From assembly GCA_963703325.1 (NCBI GenBank), contig OY969805.1, positions 2,852,001 through 2,916,000 of the forward strand: a DNA stretch of 64,000 nucleotides, in the 5' to 3' direction. The stretch comes from Aquilonibacter sp963703325 (lineage in GTDB: Bacteria; Vulcanimicrobiota; Vulcanimicrobiia; Vulcanimicrobiales; Vulcanimicrobiaceae). This document shows, piece by piece, positions 42,707 to 51,878 of this stretch. The notes under the pieces are model-generated. The model saw only the letters and a list, made by a program, of their open reading frames with translations, had not been told where the DNA came from and made no database searches. The translations under genes were made by a program, and so were the position numbers. Every line of letters begins with the position of its first letter. Position 1 is the stretch's first letter.

Positions 42707-44227
42707 GTGTCGTCCCACGCTCATCCCCCGATTCCAACCGTTCGCGCCACGGTTACGAGCGATCTGCTCGCTGCCGGACCTGCGCCATGCACGATTGTCG
42801 CATTGGCCGGCTTCACGATCGGGTTTTTTGCGTGGCTTGCACTGATCGTTCCGCGTCACAACGCGCTGCTCAGCGATCTCGGTTTGCTGGTCGCCGTTGC
42901 CGGCGGCGCGGGTGTGGTGCTGTGGCTGTGGCAACGATACGCCCACTACTTTTCGCGGCGCACCGGCGCGACATACGCTCGATCGCTGCGCTACGACGCA
43001 CTCACGTGGGCGCCGTTCGTGCTGCTGTGGCTCACCTTCGTGCTGCCGCTGGACGTGACGCACGGCGAGTCGCGTATCTTTGTCGTGTGCGCCGCCGTCT
43101 TTTGCATCGGCAAAGTGCTGATCGCAGCACGTTTCAATCAAACGGTACGCGAGGTCTTGCTCGATTTCGTTGCGACCCGAACCGCGATCATCGTAATCGC
43201 CGAACTCGCTGCCGTCACGATCGGTCAGCGCGCGGGATCGCACGTGCAAGAATCGACCAACCAGTTGCTCAACGTCTGGGGGCGCTGGGATGCGGTGCAC
43301 TATCTCACGATTGCGGCGCAAGGCTACTCCGGCACCGACATGGCCTTCTTCCCGCTCTTTCCGCTGTTGATTCGTATTCTCGGGCGGCTCCTCGGCAGCC
43401 ACCTCGTCGCAGGCATCCTGATTTCGAACGCCTCGTTCTTCTTCGGATTGCTCTACCTCTATAAACTACTCGAGCACGAATACGATCGCTCGGTCGCACG
43501 GCGCGCGATTTTCTACGTTTCGATCTTCCCGTCGGCGCTGTTCTTCTCGGCCGTCTACACCGAGTCGCTCTTCTTCATGCTAACGGTCGCGTCGTTCTAC
43601 TACATGCGCGCGCACCGCTGGTGGCTGGCGGGAGCAATCGGCTTCTTCGCCGCGCTGACGCGCGTTGAAGGTGTCCTGCTCCTGGTGCCGTTCCTCATCG
43701 AATGGTACTCGCAGTACAAGCCACAGCTGCGCAAACGTGCAAACGATCTGATACCGGGCGGACTGATTCCGCTTGGCCTCTTCGCCTACATGGCGTATCT
43801 GTGGGTGCTGGTCGGTGACCCGCTCTACTTCTCGCACGTGCAGGTCCACTGGGGTCGCCACTTTGCGCCGCCGTGGGTCAGCTTGATCAACGCGTTCCAT
43901 CAAATCGCGCACGCGACCCAGGCCGCGACGATCGCAAATGAAGCGACGGAGCTGGCGTTCACGGCGCTGATGATCGGCGTGCTGATCTTCGGCTGGAAAC
44001 AGCTGCGCCCGTCGTATATCGCGTACATGGCGCTCTCGATCTTGATCCCGATGTCGACCTCGAGCTTGATGAGCATGCCGCGCTTTGCGCTCGTGCTCTT
44101 CCCGATGTTTGCCATCCTCGCGCGCGACGGCGAGCGGCCGTGGGTCAACAACCTCATCGTCGCCTTCTTCTTACCCCTGCTCGGATTGTTCACCGTGCTC
44201 TTTGCAGATTGGTATTGGGTTGCCTAG
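42707..44227 (+). CDS. PIG-V/GT-C-type membrane mannosyltransferase
   Basis: The 506-residue protein has about 10-12 membrane segments. GT-C-type PIG-V features are WGRWDAVHYLTIAAQGY and the following AFFPLFPLLIRILG in the first luminal loop. PIG-V-type enzymes use polyprenyl-phosphate sugars outside the membrane. GTG 42707 starts it; no strong ribosome site precedes it. It begins a three-gene glycosylation operon with GtrA and a second GT-C enzyme. Confidence 0.82.
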   Translation: MSSHAHPPIPTVRATVTSDLLAAGPAPCTIVALAGFTIGFFAWLALIVPRHNALLSDLGLLVAVAGGAGVVLWLWQRYAHYFSRRTGATYARSLRYDALTWAPFVLLWLTFVLPLDVTHGESRIFVVCAAVFCIGKVLIAARFNQTVREVLLDFVATRTAIIVIAELAAVTIGQRAGSHVQESTNQLLNVWGRWDAVHYLTIAAQGYSGTDMAFFPLFPLLIRILGRLLGSHLVAGILISNASFFFGLLYLYKLLEHEYDRSVARRAIFYVSIFPSALFFSAVYTESLFFMLTVASFYYMRAHRWWLAGAIGFFAALTRVEGVLLLVPFLIEWYSQYKPQLRKRANDLIPGGLIPLGLFAYMAYLWVLVGDPLYFSHVQVHWGRHFAPPWVSLINAFHQIAHATQAATIANEATELAFTALMIGVLIFGWKQLRPSYIAYMALSILIPMSTSSLMSMPRFALVLFPMFAILARDGERPWVNNLIVAFFLPLLGLFTVLFADWYWVA

Positions 44228-44660
44228 CAGTATTGCTTCGTTCGCCGGCCGCCGCGGCGTCCGCCAGTTCGTCAAGTTCGGCATCGTCGGCGCATCGGGA
44301 TTCATCGTCAACCTCATCGTGTTCACGGTTCTCCAGCGCCTCGACCCGCTCCACAATGCGACGCTGCACTACAACGTGCTCTATTCGATCAGCTTTCTGG
44401 CCGGCGGTGTCTCTAACTATTGGCTCAACCGGATCTGGACGTTTCGCTCAACCGGTCATGCCGTTCGCGAGGGCGCGCAATTCCTTACCGTCTCGGTGAT
44501 TGCGTTGATCGTGGGTTTGATTATTTCGGCATTGGTCGCACCCTGGCTCGGCCACGGCCACCGCACCTGGTTCCTCGGAACCGTTGCCGGCATTTTCGTC
44601 AACTTCTTCGTGAACAAGTATTGGACGTTTAAGGACGTGGGCGCGGGCAGCGCCGAATGA
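44220..44660 (+). CDS. GtrA-family membrane protein
   Basis: The 146-residue protein has four membrane helices: VKFGIVGASGFIVNLIVF, the YSISFLAGGVSNYWLNRIWTF pair, a VSVIALIVGLIISALVA segment and TVAGIFVNFFVNKYWTF. The NRxWTF and NKYWTF ends are the GtrA hallmark. GtrA proteins flip or help transfer polyprenyl-linked sugars. TTG 44220 overlaps the PIG-V-like stop by 8 bases, and the end overlaps the next gene (ATGA). It likely supplies the lipid-sugar donor to the flanking GT-C enzymes. Confidence 0.85.
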   Translation: MPSSIASFAGRRGVRQFVKFGIVGASGFIVNLIVFTVLQRLDPLHNATLHYNVLYSISFLAGGVSNYWLNRIWTFRSTGHAVREGAQFLTVSVIALIVGLIISALVAPWLGHGHRTWFLGTVAGIFVNFFVNKYWTFKDVGAGSAE

Positions 44661-46270
44661 TCGAGCGCCGCTTCCAACTCCTTTTGCTCCTGATCACGGC
44701 GTTTGCGGCGCTGTTGCGTCTGCACGGCATTCACGATCCGTTGCTCGATCATCCGGCGTGGCGCCAGGGCGACACCGCCAGCATCGCGCGCAACTTTGCG
44801 CAGCTGCAGTACAACATCATGTATCCGCAGACCAACTACGATGGGCCGCCGCCAAACTACGTCGAGCTCGAGCTGCAAATCGTCCCGTTTCTTGCGGCAA
44901 CGCTCTACAAGATCTTCGGCGTGCACGAGATCTTCGGCCGGCTGATCACGCTGGTGTTCTCGCTGGGAACCGTCGCGGTCGTTGGATTGCTTGGGCGTTG
45001 GCTGTTTAACAGTGCGCTCGCGGGGCTGGCGGCCGCGTTCTTCTATGCGATCTTCCCCGGCAGCATCTACTACGGGCGCACGTTTACGCCGGATTGCGCG
45101 ATGGTGTTCTTTCTCACCGCCGCACTCTACGTGGTCACGCGCCTGGTCGTCGAGGATGAAGTCTTCTCGCAGCGCGCGCTCGCGCGGGCGACCGCACTGC
45201 TGACCTTGGCCTATCTCGCAAAGCCGGTCGCCGTCGCCGGCATCATTCCGGTGATTGGCGTGCTGTGGGAGCGCGTGCGCAGCGGACGCACGATGCGACC
45301 TACGGCGATTGCCGTGTTGCTCGTCGTGCCGTTGATCATCCTGTATCTCTATGACACGCGGGTCAGCGAACACGCGGAATGGCATTGGGCAAGCGGCATC
45401 ACTTCGCTGCACGTCGTGCCTGCCCTCAAAGCGGCTTTTACCAGCTGGAGCGGCTTCGTGTTGAAGTTCGGGCAGTTCCGCGACGTGCTCGGCCTGCTGC
45501 GCGAGACGATGCTCGGAACCATCGCGTTCGTGTTGAGCATCGCCGGGTTCATCGCCCTGATCTGGGCCGATGCGCGCAGCAAAGTGCTGCTGTGGGGCTG
45601 GCTGATCGGCGGCCTCGCCTATACCTACGTGGTGGTCACGGTCGAGCGCGTCGACTATTACATGTACCTGCTCTTGCCGCTCTGCGCGCTCGTCATCGGT
45701 GCGCTGATCGCGCGCTTTGTCGCTTGGGTCGAGACCGTCGACGCGGCGCCGGCGGCGCGCTATGCGATGCTCGCGCTCGTGCCGATTGCGGCGATCGCGT
45801 GCACGCTGCAAGCGCGCGCTGCGATCGCGCCGTACTACGACTACAACAAGCAGGCGTATCGCAACGCGGTGTTCCTGAATCACACCCTCGCGCCCGGCGC
45901 GCTGGTCGTCGTCGGCCACTACGGCCCCGACGTGCTGTACTACATCAATCGCTACGGCTGGGAAGAGGATCCGTATCTGTGGACGCCGTTCGATGAGGAG
46001 AGCGCGATCCGCAAGGGTGCGCGCTACTACATCTCGATCGAAGACAATCGCTTACGGCGAAATCTCGAGCTGTGCGCGTGGCTACAGCGCTTCCCGGTCC
46101 TCAATCCAAACGCGCAGTGGCCCGTGTACGTCACCGATCCGAAGCAAGAACGGCCCGGCGCTGACGCTTTCTGGCGCGCATTCCGGACCGCGGAGACACA
46201 GGGCCAAGGCCAAACGTTCCTGGACGCTCATCGCGTATGCACGGTCAAAGGATCCACTGCGTCGATTTGA
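44657..46270 (+). CDS. PMT/ArnT-family membrane glycosyltransferase
   Basis: This is a 537-residue GT-C protein with about 10-11 helices. The first loop has DHPAWRQGDTASIARNFAQ, where GT-C enzymes carry catalytic Asp/Glu residues. A soluble C-terminal end (about 410-537) follows. It probably transfers a sugar from a polyprenyl carrier to protein or lipid on the periplasmic side. It starts on the GtrA stop (ATGA). Its last 43 bases overlap the convergent DUF4239 gene. Confidence 0.8.
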   Translation: MIERRFQLLLLLITAFAALLRLHGIHDPLLDHPAWRQGDTASIARNFAQLQYNIMYPQTNYDGPPPNYVELELQIVPFLAATLYKIFGVHEIFGRLITLVFSLGTVAVVGLLGRWLFNSALAGLAAAFFYAIFPGSIYYGRTFTPDCAMVFFLTAALYVVTRLVVEDEVFSQRALARATALLTLAYLAKPVAVAGIIPVIGVLWERVRSGRTMRPTAIAVLLVVPLIILYLYDTRVSEHAEWHWASGITSLHVVPALKAAFTSWSGFVLKFGQFRDVLGLLRETMLGTIAFVLSIAGFIALIWADARSKVLLWGWLIGGLAYTYVVVTVERVDYYMYLLLPLCALVIGALIARFVAWVETVDAAPAARYAMLALVPIAAIACTLQARAAIAPYYDYNKQAYRNAVFLNHTLAPGALVVVGHYGPDVLYYINRYGWEEDPYLWTPFDEESAIRKGARYYISIEDNRLRRNLELCAWLQRFPVLNPNAQWPVYVTDPKQERPGADAFWRAFRTAETQGQGQTFLDAHRVCTVKGSTASI

Positions 46271-47046
46271 TCGAACACCGTGAGCGCGCGCTCGAATGCC
46301 TCGGGCCCGACGCGAACGGCGCCCTGGAACGGGAAGTCGAGGCTCATCGTGAGGAAGATTACGAGGCCAATGAGCAGCGTCAAGGTGCCGATCATCGCGG
46401 TCTGCATCACCGTCCGCCGAAAGCCGAAGAGAAACGTGAACGAGATCGTGATAAACCCGCCCGCGTAGACGGTAAACCACATGATGCCGTTGAGTCCATT
46501 GGCATCCAGGGCCAAACGCGCGTCGCGATCGATCAGTGCCTCGTCCATCGCCGAGACCATCAGCGGATAGAGCGCGGACTGGCGCGCGTTGACCGGCTGC
46601 GTGCTGTTCAACTCGCGCGAAATTGTCTCCGCAGACCGGGCGGCCTTCGGACTATGTTTGGCGTTTTCCAGCGCGGGCCAGCCGACATGAATCACTGTCC
46701 CGACATAATCACGCAGATCGCCGCGCAGCCGCGCGCCGTTGGCAAAAGCGCTCGCATCGCGATACACGATCGTCAAACTGCTCGACTCGTCGAACGTGCG
46801 GTCCTCGGCCGCCTGGAAACGCTCCCACACACCGATGACGACGAATCCCAACACGACCGCGTAGATCACGCCGACCACCGCAAAGATGAATCCGGTGAGG
46901 TCGTTATGTTCGATCAACAGCTCAGGACGCACGAAGCGTGCCACCACACGAGCCAGCACGAGCGAGATCAGCACGAAGCCGCCGATCACGATAATCGCGC
47001 CGAGCCAAAGCGGTAGGGCCTCGAACCAGGCGATGACGGCGATCAT
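46228..47046 (-). CDS. DUF4239 membrane protein
   Basis: The 272-residue protein has two N-terminal helices (about 14-34, 50-72) and two C-terminal helices (about 190-235) around a charged middle domain. This is the DUF4239 (bestrophin-like) layout, with YAVVLGFVVIGVWERFQAAE near the second helix. Function is unknown, possibly an ion channel. It begins 1 base after the stop of the TPR lipoprotein and overlaps the convergent glycosyltransferase gene. Confidence 0.75.
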   Translation of the reverse strand: MIAVIAWFEALPLWLGAIIVIGGFVLISLVLARVVARFVRPELLIEHNDLTGFIFAVVGVIYAVVLGFVVIGVWERFQAAEDRTFDESSSLTIVYRDASAFANGARLRGDLRDYVGTVIHVGWPALENAKHSPKAARSAETISRELNSTQPVNARQSALYPLMVSAMDEALIDRDARLALDANGLNGIMWFTVYAGGFITISFTFLFGFRRTVMQTAMIGTLTLLIGLVIFLTMSLDFPFQGAVRVGPEAFERALTVFDQIDAVDPLTVHTR

Positions 47047-47047
47047 C

Positions 47048-47698
47048 TCAAGGGAGCGGCAAGAGCGACGCGTTGACGCCGGTCGTTGCGTGCGCGGTTT
47101 CGGGGACGCCGGAACTCACCACCTGACGATAGGCGATCAGCCGGTTCGTGATGCGCGCCACCTCGAGCTCGAGATCGTAGCTATTCTTGATCGCGGCGGT
47201 CAGCTCGTCGGTGTCGTAGGTGTACGAAAAGCGTTTGAGGTTGACTAAGATCTCTTTATCCGCGACGTTGAGGTGCGTATATGCCCGCTGCAGCGATAGG
47301 CCCGCGTCTTTATAGGTCGGGAAGTTCGAGATCACGATCTCGCGCTTGAGCTTTGCATCTTCGATTTGGCCTTTGAGCGATTGCAGGCGAACACTCGAGG
47401 GATCGTCCGTGAGGCCGTCGGCGATTACCGCGAGCGCGTCGTCGAAGTCGCCTTTCGCGTAGAGATCCTGCGCGAAATCCCCCGAGGTCTGGACGAATCC
47501 GCTGCGGGCACGTTCGTCGGTGGGATCGACGCGCAGCGCAAGCTTATAGGAGAGCAGCGCGTCCCGCACGTTGCCCCGCGCGAGCGCGACCTGACCTTGA
47601 TGCACCCGAGCATTGACGATCCACTGTTCGACCGGTCCGGCGCAGCCGGCCAGCGCGATGACCAGCACCAACAAAGAGATTCGTTTAAAAATGTACAT
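47048..47698 (-). CDS. TPR-containing lipoprotein
   Basis: From ATG 47698 the product has 216 residues. The signal peptide YIFKRISLLVLVIALAGC has lipobox LAGC. The mature part starts with TPR-like helix pairs (VHQGQVALARGNVRDALLSY, DLYAKGDFDDALAVIADGL) and continues as a helical domain with KREIVISNFPTYKDAG. A role in envelope protein interaction is likely. It overlaps the Amj-like flippase gene by 14 bases and is coupled to the DUF4239 gene. Confidence 0.7.
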   Translation of the reverse strand: MYIFKRISLLVLVIALAGCAGPVEQWIVNARVHQGQVALARGNVRDALLSYKLALRVDPTDERARSGFVQTSGDFAQDLYAKGDFDDALAVIADGLTDDPSSVRLQSLKGQIEDAKLKREIVISNFPTYKDAGLSLQRAYTHLNVADKEILVNLKRFSYTYDTDELTAAIKNSYDLELEVARITNRLIAYRQVVSSGVPETAHATTGVNASLLPLP

Positions 47699-48581
47699 GG
47701 AGCGCGAATTTTGCCACATATTCAATCACAACGGCGGCCGGATAGAAGATCACCTGCGAGAGCAGCGTCCCGACGATCGCCGTTACCGAGAGATAGAACA
47801 CCATCGACCGAACTTCCTCGATGGTCCGCTTCCCGTGAATCGCCTGATCGGTGATCATGGATGACGTCGGGTCGACGAAGAGAGTGAATGAGATCGTACC
47901 GATACCGTTGATCACACCCGAAAGATTGGACGCCGTACGGGAAGCAGCCGGGTCGAGCACCGACGCGAGAAACGCCGCCGGCACCCCGATGGCGTAGATG
48001 CCCGTTACGATCACGTTGAACACGAGCAGTCGACGAGGAACCGCGCGCCAGTCGAAACTGCGAATCTGTTCCCATGAAGGGAGGCGTTCTGAGCGAAGGA
48101 CCTCGATGATTTTCTTGGGTTTGAGCAGCTGCGCAAGCGAGTGAGGTACCGAGCCGCGCGCTTCGAACGAGTGTACGCCGCGGCGGAACAGATAGGTGAA
48201 CATCGGCAGTAGCAACGCAAAGACGACCATGCCCGCGGTTCCGGCAAGGATAATCAATCGCAGTTGAAGGTTGTAGGTCGATTGCCATTGCGCGGCGAGC
48301 ACGGGATCGTGGCGGTAGGCGATAACGGCGTTTCCCGCCGCATCAGCAAGCGGCGCGACGAACAATACCGAGAAGAGCGTCGCCAGACGTCCGACGGTAG
48401 TGAAGAGATTAAACAGCGAGATCGAGGTGGCTATTCGTTTTGTTTGAACGCCGGCCAGACGTGCGGCGTAGGCGCCAATCGTAACGCCCTGCACGATGAA
48501 GGTGATAAGCATCGCGCCGATGAGGCGCCCGGAGAACAGTATCGGGGTAAGAGCCTCGTGCGCGACGCTAGGCGGCGTCAC
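47685..48581 (-). CDS. amj: Amj-family lipid II flippase
   Basis: The 298-residue protein has about six membrane segments and resembles Amj (YdaH), the alternative lipid II flippase that can replace MurJ. It shows the YAARLAGVQTKRIATSISLFN and NLFTTVGRLATLF region typical of the family, and the late segment DPTSSMITDQAIHGKR. It would export the peptidoglycan precursor. GTG 48581 overlaps the M16 peptidase stop by 14 bases. Family assignment rests on remembered pattern, so it needs a profile search. Confidence 0.65.
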   Translation of the reverse strand: MTPPSVAHEALTPILFSGRLIGAMLITFIVQGVTIGAYAARLAGVQTKRIATSISLFNLFTTVGRLATLFSVLFVAPLADAAGNAVIAYRHDPVLAAQWQSTYNLQLRLIILAGTAGMVVFALLLPMFTYLFRRGVHSFEARGSVPHSLAQLLKPKKIIEVLRSERLPSWEQIRSFDWRAVPRRLLVFNVIVTGIYAIGVPAAFLASVLDPAASRTASNLSGVINGIGTISFTLFVDPTSSMITDQAIHGKRTIEEVRSMVFYLSVTAIVGTLLSQVIFYPAAVVIEYVAKFALHVHF

Positions 48582-49824
48582 GGTTCCATTCGATTGATGT
48601 TTCGTCGACCGGACCTAAGATACAAAGGCCCAATTGATCTTCGGCAAACAGCTCGCGCGCCAATTCAGCCATCTCCGGCGCGGTCACCGCATCGACGCGC
48701 TCTTCAATCTCTTCGGGCGCGACCTGACGACCCAGCGCAAACTCACTGCGTCCCAGACGAATCATCCGGCTTGAGGTCGACTCGAGCGAAAGCGTCAGGT
48801 TGCCCTTGATGTGCTCCTTCGCCAGATGCAGTTCGGTCTCGCCAATTTCAATTTTGCGTAGTGCCGCGAGCTGCTCGGCGATCACGTCGATACACGGCTG
48901 CACGTTCTCCGCCGACGTCCCGGCATAGATACCAAAGAGGCCCGCGGCGCGGTATGCGGCTTGAAAGGAATACACGGTGTAGACCAGACCGCGCTTTTCG
49001 CGAATCTCTTGAAACAGCCGGCTCGACATTCCGCCGCCCAGTGCCGTGTCGAGCACCGAGAGCGCAAAGCGCCGATCGTCGCGCACCGAAAGTCCGCGCG
49101 ATCCGAGCACGACGTACGCCTGTTCGCTGTCTTTCTGCCGCACGAGCGCCGCCGGGGTCGTGTGCGGCGCATCGGGCTCGAAGCGTTCGCTCTCGCCCGA
49201 GAATGTGGCGAAATGTTCTGCCACCAACTCGACGAACTGCTCGTGATCGATGTTGCCGGCCGCCGCGACAACGACCGAATCCGGCGCGTAGTGGCGTTTC
49301 ATGTGCACGCGGAGGTCCGCCGGCGTCACGCGGGTCACGGTTTCTACCGAACCGATCGTGGGCTCACCCAGGTTCGACCCGCTCCACATCGTCTGCAAGA
49401 AGAGATCGTGAATCATCTCGTCGGGCGAGTCGTCGTACATCTTGATCTCTTCGAGCACGACCTTTTGCTCCTTGGCCAGCTCCTGCGCGTCGAACAGCGA
49501 ATGCAGGAACATGTCGGAGAGCACGTCGAGCGCAAGCGGGACGTGCCGGTCGATCACCTTGGCGTAGTAGCAGGTCGCCTCTTTATCGGTAAAGGCGTTG
49601 AGGCTTCCGCCCACGCCGTCCATGGTTTCGGCGATTTCGCGAGCGGTGCGCCGCTGCGTACCTTTGAAGAGCATGTGCTCGACCAGGTGCGAGATGCCGC
49701 GCTGGTCACGGCGCTCGAGCGAGGAGCCGACGTCGGCCCAGATTCCGATACTGGCTGAACGCACCGCCGGCATGCTCTCGGTGAGCACGCGCAGACCACT
49801 GGCCAAGGTCGTCTTTTTATACAC
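48568..49824 (-). CDS. M16-family zinc peptidase (processing-protease type)
   Basis: This is a 418-residue metallopeptidase with the inverted zinc motif HLVEH (H46, E49, H50) and the distal ligand in the VLEEIKMYDDSP helix (about 121-132). The C-terminal half has the YTVYSFQAAYRAAGLFGIYAG region. M16 enzymes of this type cleave peptides and often sit near the proline tRNA ligase or dut genes. No signal peptide is seen, so cytoplasmic. GTG 49824 starts it, 3 bases after the stop of the preceding gene. Confidence 0.93.
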   Translation of the reverse strand: MYKKTTLASGLRVLTESMPAVRSASIGIWADVGSSLERRDQRGISHLVEHMLFKGTQRRTAREIAETMDGVGGSLNAFTDKEATCYYAKVIDRHVPLALDVLSDMFLHSLFDAQELAKEQKVVLEEIKMYDDSPDEMIHDLFLQTMWSGSNLGEPTIGSVETVTRVTPADLRVHMKRHYAPDSVVVAAAGNIDHEQFVELVAEHFATFSGESERFEPDAPHTTPAALVRQKDSEQAYVVLGSRGLSVRDDRRFALSVLDTALGGGMSSRLFQEIREKRGLVYTVYSFQAAYRAAGLFGIYAGTSAENVQPCIDVIAEQLAALRKIEIGETELHLAKEHIKGNLTLSLESTSSRMIRLGRSEFALGRQVAPEEIEERVDAVTAPEMAELARELFAEDQLGLCILGPVDETSIEWNRDAA

Positions 49825-49827
49825 CGC

Positions 49828-50346
49828 TTAACTCTTCGTGAAAGCGCCCTGCGCCCATTCCTGATCGAGAAAGACCTCGGCGCCACTGCGTAGCCGCGCC
49901 GCCAGCGCCGCCGCGCTCTCGCTGCGGGTCACGCTGACGGTGAAGACCGTGCGGGTAGTGGGCTTTGCAAGGTCACCGCTGACCACTATCCCCTTCCCGA
50001 CGCCGATCGGCACCGTTACCCATAGGTCAACTTCTTCCGCGTCCGGTGCCGCTGCAAACGTGTGGGCGACGAGCTCCTGCACCTCGCGATCGAAACCGTC
50101 ACGCGACAGCGGCGCGTGAAACTTGACGCCGGAAACACGCAGGCCCAGCACCAGATGCGCCCCGTCCTCATTAGCCAGCACCTGCATCACCTGCGCCGGC
50201 CAGGTCGTGCGGAAGAGCTGCCGGCCGACCGAGGTCGCGATGTCGAGGCGATTTCCGCTTGCGCGCGAGTGCGCATCGAGATCCGCCACGCTAGGCGACG
50301 CAGCGAGGAGCGCCACGGCGAGCAACACGCTAATATGATTGCGCAA
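49828..50346 (-). CDS. Small exported protein of unknown function
   Basis: The 172-residue product has a signal peptide (RNHISVLLAVALLAASPSVA) and a mature alpha/beta domain with DLWVTVPIGVGKGIVVSGD and VFTVSVTRSESAAAL. No known motif. It starts at TTG 50346, 16 bases inside the end of proS, and lies 3 bases before the M16 gene, so it is translated with proS and the peptidase. Confidence 0.65.
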   Translation of the reverse strand: MRNHISVLLAVALLAASPSVADLDAHSRASGNRLDIATSVGRQLFRTTWPAQVMQVLANEDGAHLVLGLRVSGVKFHAPLSRDGFDREVQELVAHTFAAAPDAEEVDLWVTVPIGVGKGIVVSGDLAKPTTRTVFTVSVTRSESAAALAARLRSGAEVFLDQEWAQGAFTKS

Positions 50347-51793
50347 AGTAGGCCCTTACAACCGCGGGTTCTCCGCACGCAACGCACTTCTCACTAGCTG
50401 CCGTCAGCGGATAGGTGTTGCGTGTCGTCGCACCGGTTTGTTCCTTCACGTACTGCTCGCAGTCGGGACGCCCGCACCACGGAATATCGATCATGCCCGC
50501 GCGCGTCTTGCACTTCTCGTAGAACTCGTCACGCTCGGTGACACGGAAGGTGTGGCTGGTGAGGAATTCCTTGGCTTGCGCGAAGAGCGAGATTTGAATC
50601 GCATCGAGCAACGCGCGCAGCGCTTTCGCCAGTTCCCCAAGCGCCACGCTCTGCTTCTGTTCCGGATCGCCTTTCGCGCGGTCGCGCCGCACCAGAACGA
50701 CAGAGCCTGCCTCGACGTCGCGCGGACCGATCTCGATGCGCACCGGAACGCCGCGGAGGTCCCATTCGGCATATTTCCAACCCGGCTGCTGATCGCGATC
50801 GTCAACCCGCACGCGAAAACCCGCCTCGCGCAGCGCCTTGGCCGCCTCCTGGCAGGCCGCTACCGCGCGATCGTCACCCTTGCGCACGATCGGCACGAAG
50901 ACCGCTTCCAGCGGCGCCATCTTCGGCGGAACGCGTAAGCCGCGGTCGTCGCCGTGCACCATGATCATCGCGCCGAGCATTCGCCATGACATGCCCCACG
51001 AGGTGGTGTAGGCGAATTTGATTTGCTGGTCGGCATCGAGAAACGTGATGTCGTACGCCTTGGCAAAGTTTTGGCCGAGATCGTGCGACGTGCCCGACTG
51101 CAGTGCTTTGCCGTCAGGCATCAGCGCTTCGATCGAATACGTTTCGACCGCACCGGGAAATCGTTCGTTCGCGCTCTTGATGCCGGCATACACGGGGACG
51201 GCGGCGACATCTTCGGCAAACTCGCGGTAGACGTCGAGCATGCGCAGCGTTTCTTCGCGCGCTTCTTGCGCGTTTGCATGCGCGGTGTGGCCCTCTTGCC
51301 ACAAGAATTCCATCGTGCGCAGGAACGGGCGCGTGGCCTTCTCCCAGCGCAACACGTTGCACCACTGGTTGATCAGAATCGGCAGATCGCGATACGACTC
51401 GATCCACTTCGCGTACATCACGCCGATGATGGCTTCCGACGTCGGACGAATCGCGAGCCGTTCCGTGAGCACTTCCCCGCCGCCCTGCGTGACCCACGCT
51501 ACCTCGGGCGCAAAGCCCTCAACGTGCTCGGCTTCTTTTAAGAGCAGACTTTCCGGAATGAGCAGCGGAAAGTAGGCGTTCTCATGTCCCGTTGCTTTAA
51601 ATGCGGCGTCTAAATGCTTTTGCAGATTCTCCCATAGACCATAGCCGTATGGCCGCAAGACCACGCAGCCGCGCACCGGCGAATACGACGCTAGCTCGGC
51701 TTTCAAGCAAACGGCAGTGTACCACGCGGAGAGGTCGGCCGCTTTCGGAGGGATCTCCTTAACGACAGGCTGATCATTGGGGGTCTGGGACAT
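50330..51793 (-). CDS. proS: Prolyl-tRNA synthetase, short archaeal/eukaryotic-type (ProS type 3)
   Basis: ProRS charges tRNA-Pro. The 487-residue protein is the type lacking the editing insert, with class II motif 2 in WCNVLRWEKATRPFLRTMEFLWQEGHTAH, motif 3 around the MIMVHGDDRGLRVPP region, an anticodon domain, and a C-terminal zinc-binding extension with CGRPDCEQ and KCVACGEPAV. Bacteria use either this or the longer type. It begins the minus-strand block to DUF4239 and is divergent from the propeller lipoprotein gene. Confidence 0.95.
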   Translation of the reverse strand: MSQTPNDQPVVKEIPPKAADLSAWYTAVCLKAELASYSPVRGCVVLRPYGYGLWENLQKHLDAAFKATGHENAYFPLLIPESLLLKEAEHVEGFAPEVAWVTQGGGEVLTERLAIRPTSEAIIGVMYAKWIESYRDLPILINQWCNVLRWEKATRPFLRTMEFLWQEGHTAHANAQEAREETLRMLDVYREFAEDVAAVPVYAGIKSANERFPGAVETYSIEALMPDGKALQSGTSHDLGQNFAKAYDITFLDADQQIKFAYTTSWGMSWRMLGAMIMVHGDDRGLRVPPKMAPLEAVFVPIVRKGDDRAVAACQEAAKALREAGFRVRVDDRDQQPGWKYAEWDLRGVPVRIEIGPRDVEAGSVVLVRRDRAKGDPEQKQSVALGELAKALRALLDAIQISLFAQAKEFLTSHTFRVTERDEFYEKCKTRAGMIDIPWCGRPDCEQYVKEQTGATTRNTYPLTAASEKCVACGEPAVVRAYFAQSY

Positions 51794-51878
51794 GACCGGC
51801 CCGGTTTCGCGCGGAGCGCTACACTGGCCTCTTCGTCCGGCGCGGGCTTCTACGGCTCGGCATCAGAAGGATGCTCGC

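Noticed and set aside
44456..45919. 487-codon minus-strand frame opposite the PMT-like gene
   Set aside because: Arg/Asp/His-rich with no domain; the plus-strand membrane glycosyltransferase has coherent hydrophobic segments and coupled starts.
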